DNA of 64,000 nt. Origin: Geodermatophilus marinus. Its GTDB lineage: Bacteria > Actinomycetota > Actinomycetes > Mycobacteriales > Geodermatophilaceae. Positions 29,529 to 40,760 of this stretch are shown piece after piece (the first letter of the stretch is position 1; the number at the start of each line of letters is the position of its first letter). The notes beneath the pieces were generated by a model. That model did not search any database. It worked only from the letters and a program-made list of their open reading frames with translations, and was not told the DNA's origin. A program made the position numbers and the translations under genes. The stretch lies in assembly GCF_003428645.1 (NCBI RefSeq), contig NZ_QVQH01000019.1, forward strand, positions 22,784-86,783. The letters run 5' to 3'.

Positions 29529-31456
29529 TACCGGCCGACGACCGTGAGCGGGAGCAGGCTGCGCCCGGTCGGCCCGATCTGGATCTCGGTGCCGTTGGTC
29601 GGGCAGACCCCGCAGTCGTAGCAGGGGGTCCACCGGCAGTCGGCGACCTCTTCCTCGGAGAGCGCGTCCTGCCAGTCGTCCCAGAGCCACTCCTTGTCCA
29701 GCCCGGAGTCCAGGTGGTCCCAGGGCAGCACCTCGTGCTCGATCCGCTCGCGGGTGGTGTACCAGTCGAGGTCGACACCGAGCGGGGGCAGCTCGGCGGC
29801 GGCCGCGGCGGTCCAGCGCTCGTAGGAGAAGTGCTCGCTCCAGCCGTCGAACCGGCCGCCCTCGCGCCAGACCCGCTCGACGACCCGGCCGACCCGCCGG
29901 TCGCCCCGGGAGAGCAGCCCCTCGACGATGCCGGGCTCGCCGTCGTGGTAGCGCAGCCCGATGGAGCGGCCGATGCGGCGGTCGGCGTTGATGGCCTGCC
30001 GCAGCAGCCTCAACCGGGAGTCGATGGTCTCCGCGCTCGCCTGCCCGGCCCACTGGAACGGGGTGTGCGGCTTGGGCACGAACCCGCCGATGGAGACCGT
30101 GCAGCGGATGTCCTTGCGGCCGCTGGCCGCCCGGCCGGCGCGGATCACCTCGACCGCCAGGTCGGCGATCTCCAGCACGTCCTCGTCGGTCTCGGTCGGC
30201 AGGCCGCACATGAAGTAGAGCTTCACCTGCTGCCAGCCGTTGGCGTAGGCGGTCGTGACGGTGCGGACCAGGTCGTCCTTGGACACCGTCTTGTTGATCA
30301 CCCGGCGGATCCGCTCGCTGCCGCCCTCGGGGGCGAAGGTGAGCCCCGAGCGACGGCCGTTGCGGGAGAGCTCGTTGGCGAGGGTGACGTTGAAGGCGTC
30401 GACGCGGGTCGAGGGCAGCGACAGCCCGGTGTTGGTGCCCTCGTAGCGGTCGGCCAGCTCCTTGGCGAGCTGCCCGATCTCGGAGTGGTCGGCGCTGGAG
30501 AGGGAGAGCAGCCCCACCTCCTCGTAGCCGGTCGCGCGCAGGCCCTGGTCGACCATCGAGCCGATCCCGGTGATGGTCCGCTCCCGCACCGGGCGGGTGA
30601 TCATGCCGGCCTGGCAGAACCGGCAGCCGCGGGTGCAGCCGCGGAAGATCTCCACGCTCATCCGCTCGTGCACGCTCTCGGCCATCGGCACCAGCGGCTG
30701 CTTGGGGTAGGGCCACTCGTCGAGGTCCATGACGGTGCGCTTGCCGACCCGCGCGGGGACGTCGTCCCGGGTGCGGGTGACGGCGGCGATCGCGCCGTCC
30801 GGGCCGTAGGAGACCGCGTAGAAGCGGGGCACGTAGACGCCCTCGACGCGCGCGAGGCGGGCGAGCAGCTCCTCGCGGCCGCCGGGCCGGCCCTGCTCCT
30901 TCCAGGCCCGCACCACGTCGGTGATGTCGCCGACGACCTGCTCGCCGTCGCCGAGGACCGCGCAGTCGACGAAGTCGGCGATCGGCTCGGGGTTGAACGC
31001 CGCGTGCCCGCCGGCCACCACGACCGGGTGGCTCGCGTCGCGGTCGACCGCGTGCAGCGGGACGCCGGCCAGGTCGAGCGCCTCGAGCAGGTTGGTGTAG
31101 CCCAGCTCGGTGGCGAAGCTGACGCCGAGCAGATCGAAGTCGGCGACCGGGCGGTGGGCGTCGACGGTGAACTGGCCGACGCCGTGCTCCCGCATGAGCG
31201 CGGCGAGGTCGGGCCAGACGGCGTAGGTGCGCTCGGCGAGGGCGTCGTCGCGCTCGTTGAGCACCTCGTAGAGGATCATGAGGCCCTGGTTGGGCAGCCC
31301 GACCTCGTAGGCGTCCGGGTACATCAGCGCCCAGTGGACGGCGACGTCGTCCCACGCCTTGACCTGCGCGTTCAGCTCGCCGCCGACGTACTGGATCGGC
31401 TTCTGCACCTGCGCGAGCAGGGGCTCCAGTCGGGGGTACAGGGTCTCACCGCTCAT
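29528..31456 (-). CDS. TIGR03960-family B12-binding-like radical SAM protein
   Basis: The 642-aa protein has an N-terminal cobalamin-binding-like domain (MYPDAYEVGLPNQGLMILYE) and a radical SAM domain with the [4Fe-4S] motif FRGCTRGCRFCQAGMITRP (CxxxCxxC). Near the C-terminus is a second cysteine set, CRWTPCYDCGVCPTNG, which may bind another cluster. Normal family length. ATG at 31456. Paired with the DUF2344 gene and upstream of rne, the conserved actinobacterial order; a role in RNA or protein modification is speculated in the family, not shown here. Confidence 0.92.
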   Translation of the reverse strand: MSGETLYPRLEPLLAQVQKPIQYVGGELNAQVKAWDDVAVHWALMYPDAYEVGLPNQGLMILYEVLNERDDALAERTYAVWPDLAALMREHGVGQFTVDAHRPVADFDLLGVSFATELGYTNLLEALDLAGVPLHAVDRDASHPVVVAGGHAAFNPEPIADFVDCAVLGDGEQVVGDITDVVRAWKEQGRPGGREELLARLARVEGVYVPRFYAVSYGPDGAIAAVTRTRDDVPARVGKRTVMDLDEWPYPKQPLVPMAESVHERMSVEIFRGCTRGCRFCQAGMITRPVRERTITGIGSMVDQGLRATGYEEVGLLSLSSADHSEIGQLAKELADRYEGTNTGLSLPSTRVDAFNVTLANELSRNGRRSGLTFAPEGGSERIRRVINKTVSKDDLVRTVTTAYANGWQQVKLYFMCGLPTETDEDVLEIADLAVEVIRAGRAASGRKDIRCTVSIGGFVPKPHTPFQWAGQASAETIDSRLRLLRQAINADRRIGRSIGLRYHDGEPGIVEGLLSRGDRRVGRVVERVWREGGRFDGWSEHFSYERWTAAAAAELPPLGVDLDWYTTRERIEHEVLPWDHLDSGLDKEWLWDDWQDALSEEEVADCRWTPCYDCGVCPTNGTEIQIGPTGRSLLPLTVVGR

Positions 31457-31560
31457 GACCCGTCCAGGGTAGCCGGGTCATCCCGGGCCCCGGCCGGCGG
31501 CGGCCCCCTCGCAGGGGCCCGCCGCGAGCGTGCGAGTGGCGGGGGCGAGGGGGTCCTCGT

Positions 31561-31971
31561 TCAGCCCAGCTGCGGGAAGAACAGGCCGATCTCGCGGGCG
31601 GCCGACTCGCCGGAGTCCGAGCCGTGCACGATGTTGCTCTGCACCTCCAGGGCGAAATCGCCGCGGATGGTGCCGGGGGTGGCCTTGACCGGGTCGGTGG
31701 CGCCGGCCAGCGCGCGGAACGCCTCGACCGCCCGGGGGCCCTCGACCACCAGGGCCAGCAGCGGGCCGCCGGTGATGAACTCGACGAGGGAGCCGAAGAA
31801 CGGCTTCTCCCGGTGCTCGCCGTAGTGCTGCTCGGCGACCTCGCGGGTCAGCGTGCGCAGCTCGGCGGCCACCAGGCGCAGGCCCTTGGCCTCCAGGCGC
31901 GAGATCACCTCGCCGACGAGACCGCGGGCGACGCCGTCGGGCTTGACCAGGACCAGGGTGCGTTCCGTCAC
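31561..31971 (-). CDS. ndk: Nucleoside diphosphate kinase
   Basis: Balances NTP pools by phosphate transfer through an active-site His (NIVHGSDS). The 136-aa sequence [40 protein letters not shown] and [14 protein letters not shown] is textbook Ndk. It follows the DUF4233 gene by 11 nt in a folC-DUF4233-ndk operon. Confidence 0.97.
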   Translation of the reverse strand: MTERTLVLVKPDGVARGLVGEVISRLEAKGLRLVAAELRTLTREVAEQHYGEHREKPFFGSLVEFITGGPLLALVVEGPRAVEAFRALAGATDPVKATPGTIRGDFALEVQSNIVHGSDSGESAAREIGLFFPQLG

Positions 31972-31982
31972 GGGGCGGCAGC

Positions 31983-32393
31983 CTACGGGGCGCCGTCACC
32001 GGCGGCGTCGCCGTCCTCCCGGGGGCCCGGCGCCGCGGGATCGCGGAAGGGGTGGCCGAGCAGCTCCCTGCGGACCTGCAGCAGGTAGGCCCAGATGAGC
32101 ACGAACGCCCAGCCGACGAACCACATCACGCCGTTGAGCAGGCCGGTGAGCAGCAGCGGGACCTGCAGCACGGTGCCGACGACCAGCCCGGCGGGACGGC
32201 GCTGCACCCCCGCGGCGAGCACCAGGACCGCCGCCAGCACCAGCAGCACCGTGAGCCGGCCGCCGGTCAGCCCCGGGCCGCTCTGCGCGATGCCCCGCGG
32301 CACGAAGAGGACGGCGATGCCCTCGAGCACCAGGATCGCGGCCGCCACCCCGCGCAGCGCCCGGGCCGCGCGGGCGGGGTCGGGTGCGGTCAC
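31983..32393 (-). CDS. DUF4233 membrane protein
   Basis: The 136-aa protein has four hydrophobic segments ([75 protein letters not shown]) and a charged cytoplasmic tail. The position between folC and ndk and the sequence match the DUF4233 family, whose function is unknown. GTG at 32393 overlaps the folC stop by 4 nt. Confidence 0.9.
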   Translation of the reverse strand: MTAPDPARAARALRGVAAAILVLEGIAVLFVPRGIAQSGPGLTGGRLTVLLVLAAVLVLAAGVQRRPAGLVVGTVLQVPLLLTGLLNGVMWFVGWAFVLIWAYLLQVRRELLGHPFRDPAAPGPREDGDAAGDGAP

Positions 32394-33769
32394 GGGGCCT
32401 GCCCGCCGAGCAGGGTGCGGGCCTCCCCCGCCGTGATCACGCTGCCGGTGACCAGCACGCCCGAGCCGCCGAGGGCGTCGTCCGGGCCGGCCTCGGCCAG
32501 CTCGATCGCCTCGGTGAGCGCGTCGGGCAGCCGCGGGGTGACGCTGACCCGGTCGGCGCCGAAGACGTCGACGGCCAGCGCCCCGAGCTCGTCGGCGGGC
32601 ATCGCCCGCGGCGAGCTGTTCCGGGTGACGACGAGCTCGGCGCAGAGGTCCTCGAGCTCGCCCAGCATGCCGCCGACGTCCTTGCCCCGGACCACGCCGA
32701 CGACCCCGATCAGCCGGGTGAAGTCGAAGGACTCCCGGATCGCGTCGACGGTGGCGGCCATGCCGGCCGGGTTGTGCGCGGCGTCGACCAGCACGGTCGG
32801 GCTGGTGCGCACCCGCTCGAGCCGGCCGGGCGAGCGCACGGCGGCGAACGCGGCCCGCACCGTGCCGGGGTCGATCGGGCCGGTCGTCGACCCGGCGCCG
32901 AGGAACGCCTCGACGGCGGCCAGGGCGGTGGCCGCGTTCTGCGCCTGGTGGGCGCCGAACAGCGGCAGGAAGACGTCCTCGTACTCCCCGCCGAGGCCCT
33001 GCAGGCGCAGCTGCTGGCCGCCGACGGCGACCCGGCGCTCCAGCACGCCGAACTCGGTGCCCTCCCGGGCGACGACCGCCTCGACCTCCACCGCGCGGCG
33101 GACCAGGGTGTCGAGCGCGGCCGGCTGCTGGCGGGCGAGGACGGCGACCGCGTCGGCCTTGATGATCCCGGCCTTCTCGCCGGCGATCGTGCCGACGTCC
33201 GGCCCCAGGTACTCCGCGTGGTCCAGCGCCACCGGGGTGACGACGGCGACCCGCCCGTCGGCGACGTTGGTGGCGTCCCAGGTGCCGCCCATGCCGACCT
33301 CGACGACCGCGACGTCGACCGGCGCCTCGGCGAAGGTGGCGAAGGCCAGGCCGACCATGACCTCGAAGAAGCTCATCGGGTGCTCGCCGGCGGCGTCGAC
33401 CATCGCCACGTAGGGGGCGATGTCGTCGTAGGTCTCGACGAAGCGCTCGGCGCCGACCGGCTCCCCGTCGAGCACGACCCGCTCCCGCACCGACTGCAGG
33501 TGGGGGCTGGTGAACCGGCCCACCCGCAGGCCGAAGCCGCGCAGCAGCTCGTCGACCATGCGGGCGGTCGTCGTCTTCCCGTTCGTGCCGGCGACGTGCA
33601 CGACCGGCATCGCGCGGTGCGGCGAGCCGAGCAGGTCGACCAGCGCGGAGATCCGGGTCAGCGAGGGTTCCAGGCGGCTCTCGGGCCAGCGGGCGAGCAG
33701 CTCCGCCTCGACGCGGGCCAGCTCGGCGTCCCCGCCGTCCACCCGCCCGGTCCCCAACCCTGCGCTCAT
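32390..33769 (-). CDS. folC: Folylpolyglutamate/dihydrofolate synthase
   Basis: Mur-ligase-family enzyme adding glutamate to folates (and to dihydropteroate). P-loop [20 protein letters not shown], omega-loop region [38 protein letters not shown] with GEKAGI(I)K, and [12 protein letters not shown] in the C-domain. ATG at 33769 gives 459 aa, normal length; the frame stays open upstream through valS antisense sequence but is meaningless there. Divergent from valS across a 42-nt gap. Confidence 0.95.
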   Translation of the reverse strand: MSAGLGTGRVDGGDAELARVEAELLARWPESRLEPSLTRISALVDLLGSPHRAMPVVHVAGTNGKTTTARMVDELLRGFGLRVGRFTSPHLQSVRERVVLDGEPVGAERFVETYDDIAPYVAMVDAAGEHPMSFFEVMVGLAFATFAEAPVDVAVVEVGMGGTWDATNVADGRVAVVTPVALDHAEYLGPDVGTIAGEKAGIIKADAVAVLARQQPAALDTLVRRAVEVEAVVAREGTEFGVLERRVAVGGQQLRLQGLGGEYEDVFLPLFGAHQAQNAATALAAVEAFLGAGSTTGPIDPGTVRAAFAAVRSPGRLERVRTSPTVLVDAAHNPAGMAATVDAIRESFDFTRLIGVVGVVRGKDVGGMLGELEDLCAELVVTRNSSPRAMPADELGALAVDVFGADRVSVTPRLPDALTEAIELAEAGPDDALGGSGVLVTGSVITAGEARTLLGGQAP

Positions 33770-33811
33770 CCTGCTCAGGATGCCAGCCGCCGGGTTCCTA
33801 GGATGAGGGGC

Positions 33812-36397
33812 ATGACCACCGACATCCAGATCCCGGAGACCACCGTCCCCGGAGCGGGCGCCGGTGTACCCGACAAGCCCTCGCTCGACGGCCTCGAGGA
33901 GAGGTGGGTGGCGCGCTGGGCCGACACCGACACCTACGCCTTCGACCGCCCGGCCGCCCTGGCCGCGCCGCGCGAGCAGGTCTACTCGATCGACACCCCG
34001 CCGCCGACCGCCAGCGGGTCGCTGCACGTGGGCCACGTGTTCAGCTACACGCACACCGACATCGTCGCCCGCTACCAGCGCATGCGGGGCAAGCACGTCT
34101 TCTACCCGATGGGCTGGGACGACAACGGCCTGCCCACCGAGCGCCGGGTGCAGAACTACTACGGCGTGCGCTGCGACCCCTCGCTGCACTACGACCCGTC
34201 GTTCGAGCCGCCGGCCAAGCCGGACAAGGACCAGCAGCCGGTCTCCCGGCAGAACTTCGTCGAGCTCTGCGAGAAGCTGACCGAGGACGACGAGCGCGCC
34301 TTCGAGCAGCTGTGGCGCCGGGTCGGCCTGTCGGTGGACTGGTCGAACGTCTACCGGACGATCTCGGCGTCCTCCCGCGCCACGGCGCAGAAGATGTTCC
34401 TGCACAACCTGGCCCGCGGCGAGGCCTACGCGCAGGAGGCCCCGACCCTCTGGGACGTCAGCTTCCGGACGGCGGTCGCCCAGGCCGAGCTCGAGGACCG
34501 CGAGCGCCCCGGCGCCTACCACCGGATCTCCTTCGCCGGCCCGTCCGGCCCGGTGTTCATCGAGACCACCCGCCCCGAGCTGCTGCCCGCCTGCGTCGCG
34601 CTGGTCGCCCACCCCGACGACGAGCGCTACCGGCCGCTGTTCGGGCAGACGGTCCGGACGCCGGTCTTCGGGGTGGAGGTGCCCGTGGTGGCGCACCGCC
34701 TCGCCGAGCCGGACAAGGGCTCGGGCATCGCGATGATCTGCACCTTCGGCGACCTCAACGACGTCACCTGGTGGCGGGAGCTGCAGCTGCCGACCCGCGC
34801 GGTCGTGGGCCGGGACGGCCGGATGGTCGCCGACGCCCCGGCCGGGGTGCCCGCGGAGCCGTACGCGGAGCTGGCCGGCAGGACCGTGTTCAGCGCCCAG
34901 CAGCGCATGGTCGAGCTGCTGCGCGGGTCCGGCGACCTGCACGGCGAGCCGACGGCGATCACCCACCCGGTCAAGTTCTACGAGAAGGGCGACCGGCCGC
35001 TGGAGATCGTGACGACCCGCCAGTGGTACATCCGCAACGGCGGGCGCTCGTCCGAGCTGCGGGAGGCGCTGGTCGCCCGGGGCCGGGAGATCCAGTGGGT
35101 GCCCGAGCACATGCGCTACCGCTACGAGAACTGGGTCGAGGGCCTCAACGGCGACTGGCTGATCAGCCGGCAGCGGTTCTTCGGCGTCCCGTTCCCGGTC
35201 TGGTACCGGCTGGACGACGCGGGCGAGCCGATCCACGACGACCCGATCGTGGCGGCCGAGGAGACGCTGCCGGTCGACCCGTCCTCCGACGTCCCGCCGG
35301 GGTTCAGCGAGGAGCAGCGCGGCGAGCCGGGCGGGTTCGTCGGCGACCCCGACGTCATGGACACGTGGGCGACGTCGTCCCTCTCGCCGCAGGTCGCCTC
35401 GGGCTGGGAGACCGACCCGGAGCTGTTCGCGCACGTCTTCCCGATGGACCTGCGCCCCCAGGCGCACGACATCATCCGGACCTGGCTGTTCTCCACCGTG
35501 GTGCGCTCGCACTACGAGCACGGGACGGTGCCGTGGTCGCACGCGGCGATCTCCGGGTTCGTGGTCGACCCCGACCGCAAGAAGATGTCGAAGTCCAAGG
35601 GCAACGTGGTCACCCCGATCGACGTGCTGGAGCGCTACGGCACCGACGCGGTGCGCTGGCGGGCCGCCGGTGCCCGGCCGGGGGCGGACTCGCCGTTCGA
35701 CGAGGCGCAGATGAAGGTCGGCCGCCGGCTGGCCATCAAGATCCTCAACGTCGGCAAGTTCGTGCTGGGCCTGGGGGCGTCCGCCGGCCTGTCCGCCTCG
35801 GCCGCGACCGAGCCGGTCGACCGCAGCATGCTGGCCGGGCTGGCCGCGGTCGTGGACGAGGCGACCGCGGCGATGGACGCCTACAACTACACCCGCGCAC
35901 TCGAGGTCACCGAGGCGTTCTTCTGGTCGTTCTGCGACGACTACGTGGAGCTGGTGAAGTCCCGCGCCTACGGGTCCGGGCCCGCCGCCGAGTCGGCCCG
36001 GGCGGCGCTGGCGACCGCGCTGTCGGTGCAGCTGCGGCTGTTCGCCCCGGTGCTGCCGTTCGTCACCGAGGAGGTCTGGTCGTGGTGGCAGCCCGGCTCG
36101 GTGCACCGGGCGCTCTGGCCGACGGCGAGCGAGCTGCCGACCGGCGGCGACCCGGCGCTGGTCGGGGTGGTCGCCACGGCGCTGGCCGGGGTGCGCAAGG
36201 CCAAGTCCGACGCCAAGCAGTCGATGCGGGCCGACGTCGCCTCGGCGACCGTGACCGCGCCGGCGGTGCAGGTGCCCCTGGTGGAGGCCGCGCGCGGTGA
36301 CCTGGCCGAGGCCGGCCGGATCGCCGAGCTGACCGTCGTCGCCGGCGAGGGCCCGCTCGCCGTGGACGTCGTCCTGGCCGCCCCGACGGAGGCCTGA
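33812..36397 (+). CDS. valS: Valyl-tRNA synthetase, short form without the C-terminal coiled coil
   Basis: Class I synthetase. HIGH motif as [25 protein letters not shown] after it, a CP1 editing domain ([20 protein letters not shown]), KMSKSKGN near residue 590, WxP-type anticodon-binding helices at the C-terminus. The 861-aa protein resembles the archaeal/Rickettsia-like type-2 ValS in this CP1 sequence and lack of a tRNA-binding coiled coil (inference). ATG at 33812 chosen over 33803 because of GAGGGG 5 nt upstream. Divergent from folC. Confidence 0.95.
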   Translation: MTTDIQIPETTVPGAGAGVPDKPSLDGLEERWVARWADTDTYAFDRPAALAAPREQVYSIDTPPPTASGSLHVGHVFSYTHTDIVARYQRMRGKHVFYPMGWDDNGLPTERRVQNYYGVRCDPSLHYDPSFEPPAKPDKDQQPVSRQNFVELCEKLTEDDERAFEQLWRRVGLSVDWSNVYRTISASSRATAQKMFLHNLARGEAYAQEAPTLWDVSFRTAVAQAELEDRERPGAYHRISFAGPSGPVFIETTRPELLPACVALVAHPDDERYRPLFGQTVRTPVFGVEVPVVAHRLAEPDKGSGIAMICTFGDLNDVTWWRELQLPTRAVVGRDGRMVADAPAGVPAEPYAELAGRTVFSAQQRMVELLRGSGDLHGEPTAITHPVKFYEKGDRPLEIVTTRQWYIRNGGRSSELREALVARGREIQWVPEHMRYRYENWVEGLNGDWLISRQRFFGVPFPVWYRLDDAGEPIHDDPIVAAEETLPVDPSSDVPPGFSEEQRGEPGGFVGDPDVMDTWATSSLSPQVASGWETDPELFAHVFPMDLRPQAHDIIRTWLFSTVVRSHYEHGTVPWSHAAISGFVVDPDRKKMSKSKGNVVTPIDVLERYGTDAVRWRAAGARPGADSPFDEAQMKVGRRLAIKILNVGKFVLGLGASAGLSASAATEPVDRSMLAGLAAVVDEATAAMDAYNYTRALEVTEAFFWSFCDDYVELVKSRAYGSGPAAESARAALATALSVQLRLFAPVLPFVTEEVWSWWQPGSVHRALWPTASELPTGGDPALVGVVATALAGVRKAKSDAKQSMRADVASATVTAPAVQVPLVEAARGDLAEAGRIAELTVVAGEGPLAVDVVLAAPTEA

Positions 36398-36584
36398 CCG
36401 CCGGGTCTCGGCGGGCGCCGCCCGCCACCCGCCGCCCGCCGCCCGCCGCCCGCCTTGGGATCGTCGTCCCCCTGCCGGACATCTCGTCGCACCGGGTGTC
36501 CGGCAGGGGGACGACGTCGCGGTCGCCGTCCACAGATCTGTCCGCAGCGGACCGGGCGGACCGTCCGCCGACGAGGCTGCGCGG
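36398..36584. repeat. Heptamer tract and 20-bp perfect inverted repeat after valS
   Basis: Five CCCGCCN heptamers fill 36421-36455. Then CGTCGTCCCCCTGCCGGACA (36462-36481) is the exact complement of 36497-36516, with a 15-nt loop. The stem ends about 70 nt before the next gene and about 65 nt after valS, so it may terminate valS, but it is longer than typical terminators and lacks a T-run. Confidence 0.75.
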
Positions 36585-37495
36585 GTGCACGACATCGCCG
36601 CGCTGCTCGGCCCCGCCCGGACGGCCTCCCTCGCCGCCCTGTCGGCCGAGGTCAGCCCCCGCACCCTGACCCGGTGGCTCGGCGCCGGCCGGCTGGTGCG
36701 GCTGCACCCCGGCTGGGTGACGCTGCCCGAGTGCGTCGACGACTGGTCCGTCCGGCGCATGCGGCGACCGGCTACGCGGGCGGGCCACTGAGCCACCTCA
36801 GCGCGCTCGCCGTCCACGGGCTGGCGCACGAGGCGACCCGGCTGCACGTCACGGTGCGGGAGACCGACCGGCTGCGCTCGTCCCGGCTGCTGCGCGTCCA
36901 CCGGACCTCCCGTCCCCCGGTGCTCGCCGGAGCGCGCGGTCTGCCCACGACGACGGTCCCCCGCGCGCTGGTGGAGACGTGGGGCGACGCCCACCGGACG
37001 GGGGCCGTGCGCGGATACGCCGACGTGGCCGGGAACGCGGTCCTCCAGGCGGTCCGGGAGCGGCTGGTGACCGCGGACGAGGTGGCCGCCGAGCTCGCCG
37101 CCCTCCCCCGCCTGCCCGGTCGCGCCGCACTGCGCGACCTGGTCTCCCTCGTGCGCGGCGGCGCGCGCAGCTGGCTGGAGGTCTCGGCCGCCAGGGGCCT
37201 CCTCGACGTCCCCGGGCTGCCGCCGTGCACCAAGCAGTTCCGCGTGCTGCTCCCGGACGGGCCGGTCCTGCTCGACGCGGCCTGGCCCGAGGTGCGGCTG
37301 GCCGTCGAACTGGACGGGGCGGCGTTCCACGCCGGCCCGCGGGAGCGCGAACGGGACCTGCGGCGGGACGCCGCCCTGGCCGCGCTGGGCTGGCTGACGC
37401 TGCGGTTCAGCTACCTCCGGGCGACCGGGGACGCCGACGCCTGCCGGGCGCAGATCGCCGCCGTCTACCGCGCCCGGCTGATCGGTGTCCCGTGA
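36585..37495 (+). pseudogene. AbiEi-like/DUF559 endonuclease-fold protein, frameshifted
   Basis: N-terminal winged-helix AbiEi-type domain (LLGPARTASLAALSAEVSPR, TRWLGAGRLVRLHPGWVTLP) and a C-terminal Vsr/DUF559-like nuclease fold (VLLDAAWPEVRLAVELDGAA, then RDLRRDAALAALGWLTLRFS). The start GTG at 36585 reads in one frame to a TGA at 36789-36791, while the rest continues in the next frame from about 36757; adding one G in CCGGCGC near 36760 restores SVRAHAATGYAGG. Either a recent pseudogene or a sequence error. Function of the family is unclear; no AbiEii toxin is beside it. Confidence 0.75.
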
Positions 37496-37564
37496 CCGGA
37501 CACGACCCGGCCGCCGATGTCCGGCCGGCGGACGACGATTCCTCGGCGGCTGGCGGAGCGCTGA

Positions 37565-37607
37565 ACGCGAGAGGCCCGGGACCTCGCCGGTCCCGGGCCT
37601 CTCGCGT
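37565..37607. terminator. Bidirectional hairpin between AbiEi-like gene and clpX
   Basis: ACGCGAGAGGCCCGGGAC (37565-37582) pairs perfectly with 37590-37607 across a 7-nt loop. It sits between convergent genes, 18 nt from the clpX stop. Confidence 0.8.
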
Positions 37608-37624
37608 GCAGTGCTGGGGTCGTT

Positions 37625-38896
37625 TCAGGCGCTCTTCTCGCGGGGGGCACGGGATGGCTTGCGGGGCACGATGGTCGGGTTGACGTGCTCCAGCACGACC
37701 TCCTTGGTGATCACCACGGAGGCGACGTCGTCCCGGCTGGGGACGTCGTACATCACCGACTGCAGCACCTCCTCCATGATCGCGCGCAGGCCGCGGGCGC
37801 CGGTGCCGCGGAGGATCGCCTGATCCGCGATCGCCTCGAGGGCGTCGTCGCTGAACTCCAGCTCCACCCCGTCGAGCTCGAACAGCCGCCGGTACTGCCG
37901 CACCAGGGCGTTCTTCGGCTCGGTGAGGATGTTGATCAGCGCCTCGCGGTCCAGCTTCTGCACGCTGGTGATCACCGGGAGCCGGCCGATGAACTCGGGG
38001 ATCATGCCGAACTTCAGCAGGTCCTCGGGCATGACCTCGGCGAAGGCGTTGGCCTCCTCGATCTCGGCCTTGCTGCGGACCTCGGCGCCGAAGCCGATGC
38101 CCTGCTTGCCGATGCGCTGCTCGATGACCTTCTCCAGGCCGGCGAACGCGCCACCCACGATGAACAGGACGTTCGTCGTGTCGATCTGGATGAACTCCTG
38201 GTGCGGGTGCTTGCGGCCGCCCTGCGGGGGCACCGACGCCGTCGTCCCCTCGAGGATCTTCAGCAGCGCCTGCTGCACGCCTTCGCCGGAGACGTCGCGG
38301 GTGATCGACGGGTTCTCGCTCTTGCGGGCGATCTTGTCGACCTCGTCGATGTAGATGATGCCGGTCTCGGCCCGCTTGACGTCGTAGTCGGCGGCCTGGA
38401 TCAGCTTGAGCAGGATGTTCTCGACGTCCTCACCGACGTAGCCGGCCTCGGTCAGCGCCGTGGCGTCGGCGATGGCGAAGGGGACGTTGAGCATCCGGGC
38501 CAGGGTCTGCGCCAGGTGGGTCTTGCCGCACCCGGTGGGGCCCATCAGCAGGATGTTGGACTTGGCCAGCTCGACCGAGTCGTCGCGGTTGCCGGCGTTG
38601 CCGGCCTGCACCCGCTTGTAGTGGTTGTACACCGCGACGGAGAGCGTGCGCTTGGCCTTCTCCTGGCCGATGACGTACTGCTCGAGGAAGTCGTGGATCT
38701 CCTTGGGCTTCGGCAGCTCGTCGAACTTGAGGTCCGACGACTCCGAGAGCTCCTCCTCGATGATCTCGTTGCAGAGGTCGATGCACTCGTCGCAGATGTA
38801 GACCCCGGGGCCCGCGATGAGCTTCTTGACCTGCTTCTGGCTCTTCCCGCAGAACGAGCACTTGAGCAGGTCACCGCTCTCACCGATTCGTGCCAC
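37625..38896 (-). CDS. clpX: ATP-dependent Clp protease ATP-binding subunit ClpX
   Basis: AAA+ unfoldase feeding ClpP. N-terminal C4 zinc domain ([27 protein letters not shown]), Walker [13 protein letters not shown], Walker [12 protein letters not shown], the IGF ClpP-binding loop ([10 protein letters not shown]), and sensor motifs [10 protein letters not shown] and [14 protein letters not shown]. The 423-aa length is normal. Its start is about 280 nt after clpP2; the intervening DNA has no gene. Confidence 0.97.
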   Translation of the reverse strand: MARIGESGDLLKCSFCGKSQKQVKKLIAGPGVYICDECIDLCNEIIEEELSESSDLKFDELPKPKEIHDFLEQYVIGQEKAKRTLSVAVYNHYKRVQAGNAGNRDDSVELAKSNILLMGPTGCGKTHLAQTLARMLNVPFAIADATALTEAGYVGEDVENILLKLIQAADYDVKRAETGIIYIDEVDKIARKSENPSITRDVSGEGVQQALLKILEGTTASVPPQGGRKHPHQEFIQIDTTNVLFIVGGAFAGLEKVIEQRIGKQGIGFGAEVRSKAEIEEANAFAEVMPEDLLKFGMIPEFIGRLPVITSVQKLDREALINILTEPKNALVRQYRRLFELDGVELEFSDDALEAIADQAILRGTGARGLRAIMEEVLQSVMYDVPSRDDVASVVITKEVVLEHVNPTIVPRKPSRAPREKSA

Positions 38897-39174
38897 CTGC
38901 TGACCTCCACCTCGGGGGAACCAGGCGCCGGGAACCGGTGCCTGCGTGTGAACTCTGCCGATGTCGCGTCTGTCGGCCCCGCCTGGTCATCTCACTCCGC
39001 GAGGCTCTCGCCCCGGCTCGGTCGGCCGGGGGTCGGGCGCTCGCCGACGGTACCTGCCGTGACCTGCCCGCCGGGGCGATGACTCGCCCGGTGTGCGGTC
39101 CCGACCACATCCGTCCCGTCCCTCCCGACGGTACGGGTCGGAGGCGCGACACGCGCGCCCCCGGCCCGGATCCG

Positions 39175-39801
39175 TCAGGACGGGAGGGCGTTCAGCTTCC
39201 GGCTCTGGATCACCTGGTCGACCAGGCCGTACTCCTTGGCCTCCTCCGCGGTAAGGATCTTGTCACGGTCGATGTCGGTGCGGACCTGCTCGATGGACCG
39301 CCCGCTGTGCCGGGCCAGGATCTCCTCCATCTGGGTCCGCACCCGCTGGATCTCCGCGGCGTGGATCTCCAGGTCGGACACCTGCCCGCCGGCCTCACCG
39401 GAGGGCTGGTGGATGAGCACCCGGGAGTAGGGCAGCGCCAGCCGCTTGCCGGGGGTGCCGGCGGCGAGCAGGACGGCGGCGGCCGAGGCGGCCTGGCCCA
39501 TGCACACGGTCTGGATGTCGGGCCGGACGAACATCATCGTGTCGTAGATGGCCATCAGCGAGGTGAAGGAGCCACCGGGCGAGTTGATGTAGATGGTGAT
39601 GTCGCGGTCCGGGTCGGCCGACTCGAGCGTGATGAGCTGGGCCATCACGTCGTTGGCCGACGCGTCGTCGATCTGCACCCCGAGGAAGATGATGCGCTCC
39701 TCGAAGAGCTTGTTGTACGGGTTGGACTCCTTCATGCCGTAGCTCGTGCGCTCCACGAAGGAGGGCAGGATGTAGCGGCTGGAGGGCATCTGGAAGCTCA
39801 T
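39175..39801 (-). CDS. clpP2: ATP-dependent Clp protease proteolytic subunit 2
   Basis: Serine peptidase ring subunit. Catalytic Ser in [15 protein letters not shown], His in [11 protein letters not shown], Asp in [20 protein letters not shown]. Starts [20 protein letters not shown] with an 11-residue segment that may be a propeptide; ATG at 39801 has GGAG upstream. It lies 20 nt after clpP1: actinobacteria form mixed ClpP1P2 rings (known from Mycobacterium). Confidence 0.96.
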   Translation of the reverse strand: MSFQMPSSRYILPSFVERTSYGMKESNPYNKLFEERIIFLGVQIDDASANDVMAQLITLESADPDRDITIYINSPGGSFTSLMAIYDTMMFVRPDIQTVCMGQAASAAAVLLAAGTPGKRLALPYSRVLIHQPSGEAGGQVSDLEIHAAEIQRVRTQMEEILARHSGRSIEQVRTDIDRDKILTAEEAKEYGLVDQVIQSRKLNALPS

Positions 39802-39821
39802 GGTCGGTCTCCTCCGAGCCG

Positions 39822-40457
39822 TCAGTTGTCGGTGACCGGGTTGGACTGGTCGGTCATGGTGGCGCGGGTGACCACGTGGTCGACGAAGCCGTACTCGAGG
39901 GCCTCCTGCGCGGTGAACCAGCGGTCGCGGTCGGAGTCGCGTTCGATCTGCTCGATGGGCTGCCCGGTGTGGAAGGACTGCAGCTCGTTGAGCTCGCGCT
40001 TGGTCCGCCGGAACAGGTCGGCCTGGATGGCGATGTCGGCCGCGGTGCCGCCGACGCCGGCCGAGGGCTGGTGCATCATGATCCGCGCGTGCGGCAGGGC
40101 GTAGCGCTTGCCCTTGGTGCCGGCGGTGAGCAGGAACTGGCCCATGGAGGCGGCCAGACCCATGCCGTAGGTGGCCACGTCGCAGTCGATGAACTGCATC
40201 GTGTCGTAGATGGCCATGCCGGCGCTGACCGAGCCGCCGGGCGAGTTGATGTACAGGTGGATGTCCTGCTTCGGGTCCTCGGCCGACAGCAGCAGCATCT
40301 GGGCGGCCAGCTGGTTGGCGATGGTGTCGTCGACCTGGGTGCCGAGGAAGATGATGCGCTCGCGCAGCAGGCGCTCGTAGACCGAGTCGTTGAGGTTCAT
40401 CCCCCCGGCGGCGCCGCGCAGCAGGGGCGCGCTCGCCGGGTTCGGGTTGGTGCTCAC
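39822..40457 (-). CDS. clpP1: ATP-dependent Clp protease proteolytic subunit 1
   Basis: Ser in [17 protein letters not shown], His in [13 protein letters not shown], Asp in [20 protein letters not shown]. The start is uncertain: GTG at 40457 (GGAGG 11 nt upstream) adds a 19-residue N-terminus that could be processed, while an internal ATG at about 40400 would begin [20 protein letters not shown]. The longer form is given (211 aa). First gene of clpP1-clpP2. Confidence 0.95.
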   Translation of the reverse strand: MSTNPNPASAPLLRGAAGGMNLNDSVYERLLRERIIFLGTQVDDTIANQLAAQMLLLSAEDPKQDIHLYINSPGGSVSAGMAIYDTMQFIDCDVATYGMGLAASMGQFLLTAGTKGKRYALPHARIMMHQPSAGVGGTAADIAIQADLFRRTKRELNELQSFHTGQPIEQIERDSDRDRWFTAQEALEYGFVDHVVTRATMTDQSNPVTDN

Positions 40458-40575
40458 GGGTGTGGTGACCTCCGTAGGACTGTGGGGCCGGTCGGTCTCG
40501 TCGGGTCTGGGGTGGTGCGGACCGGGGGCGCTCTCCGCCGGTCGCGGTAGCCGGTGCCCGCCGAGGTCTGCGTCG

Positions 40576-40581
40576 ACCCTA
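40576..40581 (-). promoter_or_regulatory. Possible -10 element for the clpP1P2 operon
   Basis: TAGGGT on the minus strand, about 120 nt upstream of clpP1, is the only good TAnnnT match there. No convincing -35 is seen; activators such as ClgR could compensate, but no clear site was identified. Confidence 0.3.
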
Positions 40582-40653
40582 ACGCGCACCGCGGGGGCGG
40601 CAGTCCCGGTGCGGGCGGTGTTCGCCGTGGGCGCAGCCCGAGCCCGGGACGAC

Positions 40654-40693
40654 GGACGCCGCCCACCCCCGGGAACGGGGGCGGGCGGCGTCC
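40654..40693 (-). terminator. Hairpin terminator after tig
   Basis: GGACGCCGCCCACCCCCG (40654-40671) pairs with 40676-40693 with one mismatch and a GGAA tetraloop, 67 nt after the tig stop. Confidence 0.7.
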
Positions 40694-40760
40694 GGGCGTT
40701 CGGCCCCGTCCAGAGGCTCACCCCGGAGCTCGCTCGGGGTGGGGAGGACGGGGTCCTCGC

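Noticed and set aside
36455..36584. Start of the AbiEi-like gene at 36455
   Set aside because: That frame lies in the hairpin and is not homologous; the true N-terminus is in the other frame from 36585.
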